From positions 134,040 to 198,039 of the forward strand of contig JAJFKU010000052.1 in NCBI GenBank assembly GCA_021773035.1: a stretch of 64,000 bases of DNA. Reading direction: 5' to 3'. Shown here piece by piece: positions 61,803 through 64,000 of the stretch. The position numbers were made by a program, and so were the translations under genes. Under the pieces are notes generated by a model, which made no database searches, was not told the origin of the DNA, and saw nothing but the letters and a program-made list of their open reading frames with translations. The DNA comes from Woeseiaceae bacterium. GTDB lineage: Bacteria > Pseudomonadota > Gammaproteobacteria > Steroidobacterales > Woeseiaceae. The stretch's first letter is position 1. Each line of letters starts with the position of its first letter.

Positions 61803-64000
61803 ATGAATACGGCAGCCAGCGATTTGCCAGGCGTCTCAGGCAAGAGCCGCGAAGCGCCATTGCGCTTCGTTACCGCAGCGGCGTTGTTCGACGGCCACGA
61901 TGCGGCGATCAACATTATGCGCCGCCTGATCCAGGCTCGTGGTGCCGAGGTTATTCATCTCGGCCACAATCGCAGTGTCGACGACATCGTGCGCGCAGCC
62001 ATTCAGGAGGACGCGGACGGCATCGCAATCAGTTCGTATCAGGGCGGCCACAATGAGTTCTTCCGCTACATGATCGACCGCCTGCGGGAGTCGGGTGCGG
62101 GTCATATCAAGGTGTTCGGCGGCGGCGGCGGCACGATCACTCCTGACGAGATTGCATCGTTGATGGAATACGGGGTTGAGCGCATCTACCACCCTCACGA
62201 CGGTATGCAGCTCGGACTGGAGGCGATGATCGAAGACCTCGTCAAACGCACCGTTGATGGAAGGCGTGCCGCCACTACACCGTCATCCGTCGATCGCGAC
62301 GACACGACGAATATCGCCGCGACCATATCAGCCCTGGAAGAGGGGGAGTTTAGCGCTGCCGAACTTTCGGCCTTGCGCAAGGAATGGCAAATACAGGCCG
62401 GGCAGGTTCCTGTTATCGGCATTACGGGCACCGGTGGCGCAGGAAAAAGCAGCGTTACTGATGAAATCCTGAATCGATTGCTGGCGTGCTTCACAGACAA
62501 GCGAGTTGCGGTGCTGGCGGTTGATCCGACACGCCGCCGCACCGGCGGCGCATTGCTGGGGGATCGCATACGCATGAATTCGCTGCGCTCGGAGCGAGTT
62601 TATATGCGCTCCATCGCAACGCGTCGTCAGCATCTTGCGACCAGTGAAATGTTGAGCGATCACATCCTGTTCCTGAAGTCGCTGGGCTTCGACCTGGTTA
62701 TCGTCGAGACGGCCGGTATCGGACAGAGCGATAGTGAAATCGTCGATATGGTCGATTTCTCCGTCTATGTGATGACCAGTGAATACGGTGCAGCGAGTCA
62801 GCTGGAGAAAATCGATATGCTCGATTTTGCCGACCTCATCGTCCTCAACAAGTACGATAAACGCGGTGCCGAGGACGCTTTGCGCGATATCCGCAAGCAA
62901 TGGAAGCGCAACCATGTCGCGTTCGCGGTGGCCGATGAGGAGATCCCGGTATACCCGACCATAGCGAGCCAGTTCAACGATCCTGGCGTTAGCTGGATGT
63001 TCGCGGAACTGTGCCGTCGCGTCGTCGCAAAAGCCGGCCTGGAAGCAGGTGCCTGGACACCGAAAATCGATACATCGAACAAGGAACCGCGATCGACAGC
63101 GGCAATTCCCGGCGCGCGTATTCGCTATCTGGCGGAAATTGCAGAACAGGGTCGGGCGGCCAACAAGCAGGTTGATACGCAGGTGGCCGTTGCCAGCCGT
63201 GCACAGCACGTCTATGAGTCTTTGCAGTTGCTCGAGGATTCGAAACTGCCGGGCCCGCTTGAGCAGTATGCGAGCGCTGATCTCATCGCCGACGGGGATC
63301 GTACGCTCAGCGTGCTGCGGCAGCGCTACCAGGAAGCCGTAGCAGAGCTCAGCGCGGACTCGATACGCCTGCTGCAGGAATGGCCGGAGCGCAAGGCTGG
63401 CGTGAAGTCAGAGCACTACAGCTATACGGTACGGGGGCGCGAAATAACGGGTAGCAACTATCTGCAGAGCCTGAGTCACCAACTCATTCCGAAAATCGCC
63501 GCACCAGAGTACTCGGACTGGGGAGAGCTGCTGGCGTTTCTCTCCAGGGAGAATCTCCCGGGTGCTTATCCGTACACCGGCGGCGTATACCCCTACCGTC
63601 GGCTCGGCGAGGACCCAACGCGCATGTTTGCCGGCGAAGGGACGCCGGAACGTACCAATCGCCGTTTCCACTATCTGTCGCTGGGGCAGTCGACAGCGCG
63701 GCTGTCGACCGCATTCGATTCCGTCACTCTTTACGGCGAAGATCCGCACGAACGCCCGGATATTTACGGCAAGGTCGGTAATTCGGGTGTTTCGATTGCT
63801 ACTGTCGATGATATGAAGAAGCTGTATTCCGGCTTCGATTTGTGTGCGCCGACGACGTCGGTTTCTATGACAATCAACGGTCCGGCACCGATGATTCTTG
63901 CGTTCTTCATGAACACAGCGATCGATCAGCAGATCGAAAAGCACCTGCGCGAAAATGGTGAATGGGAGCGAACAAAGAAGAAGATCGATGCCTGGTTCGA
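61803..64000 (+). CDS. icmF: fused isobutyryl-CoA mutase (IcmF), 3' end cut by window
   Basis: The frame is open from ATG 61803 (AAGGAAT upstream) to the right edge, giving 732 visible residues of an expected ~1090. IcmF fuses a B12-binding domain, a G-protein chaperone and a TIM-barrel mutase and rearranges isobutyryl-CoA and n-butyryl-CoA, and in some members isovaleryl- and pivalyl-CoA. The B12 domain is at about 20-150 (DGHDAAINIMRR, the cobalt-ligating His motif, and GGGGGTITPDE). Walker A of the GTPase is GTGGAGKSS at about residue 208, with VETAGIGQSD and LNKYDKRGAEDA as the switch and NKxD motifs. The mutase part begins at about 560 (DPTRMFAGEGTPERTNRRFH). At residue 596 Tyr replaces the Phe expected by homology to Geobacillus IcmF Phe598, a specificity position. 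Confidence 0.93.
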   Translation, partial: MNTAASDLPGVSGKSREAPLRFVTAAALFDGHDAAINIMRRLIQARGAEVIHLGHNRSVDDIVRAAIQEDADGIAISSYQGGHNEFFRYMIDRLRESGAGHIKVFGGGGGTITPDEIASLMEYGVERIYHPHDGMQLGLEAMIEDLVKRTVDGRRAATTPSSVDRDDTTNIAATISALEEGEFSAAELSALRKEWQIQAGQVPVIGITGTGGAGKSSVTDEILNRLLACFTDKRVAVLAVDPTRRRTGGALLGDRIRMNSLRSERVYMRSIATRRQHLATSEMLSDHILFLKSLGFDLVIVETAGIGQSDSEIVDMVDFSVYVMTSEYGAASQLEKIDMLDFADLIVLNKYDKRGAEDALRDIRKQWKRNHVAFAVADEEIPVYPTIASQFNDPGVSWMFAELCRRVVAKAGLEAGAWTPKIDTSNKEPRSTAAIPGARIRYLAEIAEQGRAANKQVDTQVAVASRAQHVYESLQLLEDSKLPGPLEQYASADLIADGDRTLSVLRQRYQEAVAELSADSIRLLQEWPERKAGVKSEHYSYTVRGREITGSNYLQSLSHQLIPKIAAPEYSDWGELLAFLSRENLPGAYPYTGGVYPYRRLGEDPTRMFAGEGTPERTNRRFHYLSLGQSTARLSTAFDSVTLYGEDPHERPDIYGKVGNSGVSIATVDDMKKLYSGFDLCAPTTSVSMTINGPAPMILAFFMNTAIDQQIEKHLRENGEWERTKKKIDAWF

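Overview
The window is chromosomal DNA from a heterotrophic, probably marine gammaproteobacterium. It is moderately GC-rich and densely coded, with many overlapping genes and frequent GTG/TTG starts. The lineage call is an inference from gene content: a large TonB receptor beside a secreted S9 peptidase, a liu-type leucine/isovalerate pathway with a fused B12 mutase, proBA-glpD, LemA/M48, and an ExbB-ExbD-ExbD-AgmX cluster. I saw no rRNA, tRNA, CRISPR array, insertion sequence, phage or plasmid gene.

Layout. Positions 1-7367 form one plus-strand operon, the most unusual part of the window: an FHA-PEGA-FGE membrane protein, a small acidic secreted protein, a MotA/TolQ/ExbB-like channel protein, a degenerate Hsp70/actin-like protein with an FHA domain, and two paralogous one-helix von Willebrand A (vWA) proteins. 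An OmpA-like lipid-zipper protein, phhB and a threonine dehydratase-like enzyme follow, then a ParA ATPase on the other strand. Positions 10792-16204 carry a TonB receptor and an S9 peptidase. The acetolactate synthase subunits are split across a divergent promoter (16213-18741), followed by proB-proA-glpD and a patatin/BamA-type phospholipase. Positions 25021-34636 hold a small unknown gene, a RIO-like kinase, an AAA-like/P-domain/WD40 giant, an MFS-acyltransferase fusion, an EexN-like lipoprotein, an MscS channel and a YSC84-family protein. M48 protease, LemA, ApbE and a TlpA-like thioredoxin come next.

Positions 39092-48188 form a second long operon for an envelope energy-transduction machine: an unknown periplasmic protein, three TPR proteins, a small repeat protein, ExbB/TolQ, two ExbD/TolR and an AgmX/PglI-type TonB-like protein. 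Positions 48302-55726 are mixed housekeeping: an HxlR regulator, an apparently exported 2-hydroxyacid dehydrogenase, an FkbM-like protein, two DNA repair enzymes, MAPEG, signal peptidase I, P-II, a desaturase, a VOC protein and a LuxR regulator. From 55812 to the right edge lies acyl-CoA catabolism: isovaleryl-CoA dehydrogenase, methylcrotonyl-CoA carboxylase beta subunit, a MaoC hydratase, a crotonase, a Sel1 protein, a TetR repressor with a perfect palindromic operator, and a fused isobutyryl-CoA mutase cut by the window end.

The best candidate for an undescribed system is the left operon. Both vWA proteins carry an identical SFLDCxCCGFGA helix start that places an Asp where MotB/ExbD/TolR have their proton-carrying Asp, and a MotA/TolQ-like protein lies in the same operon. 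I infer an ion-driven stator whose periplasmic arms are vWA domains, governed by FHA-mediated phospho-signalling. The second machine also looks asymmetric, since one of its two ExbD proteins has Asn in place of that Asp.
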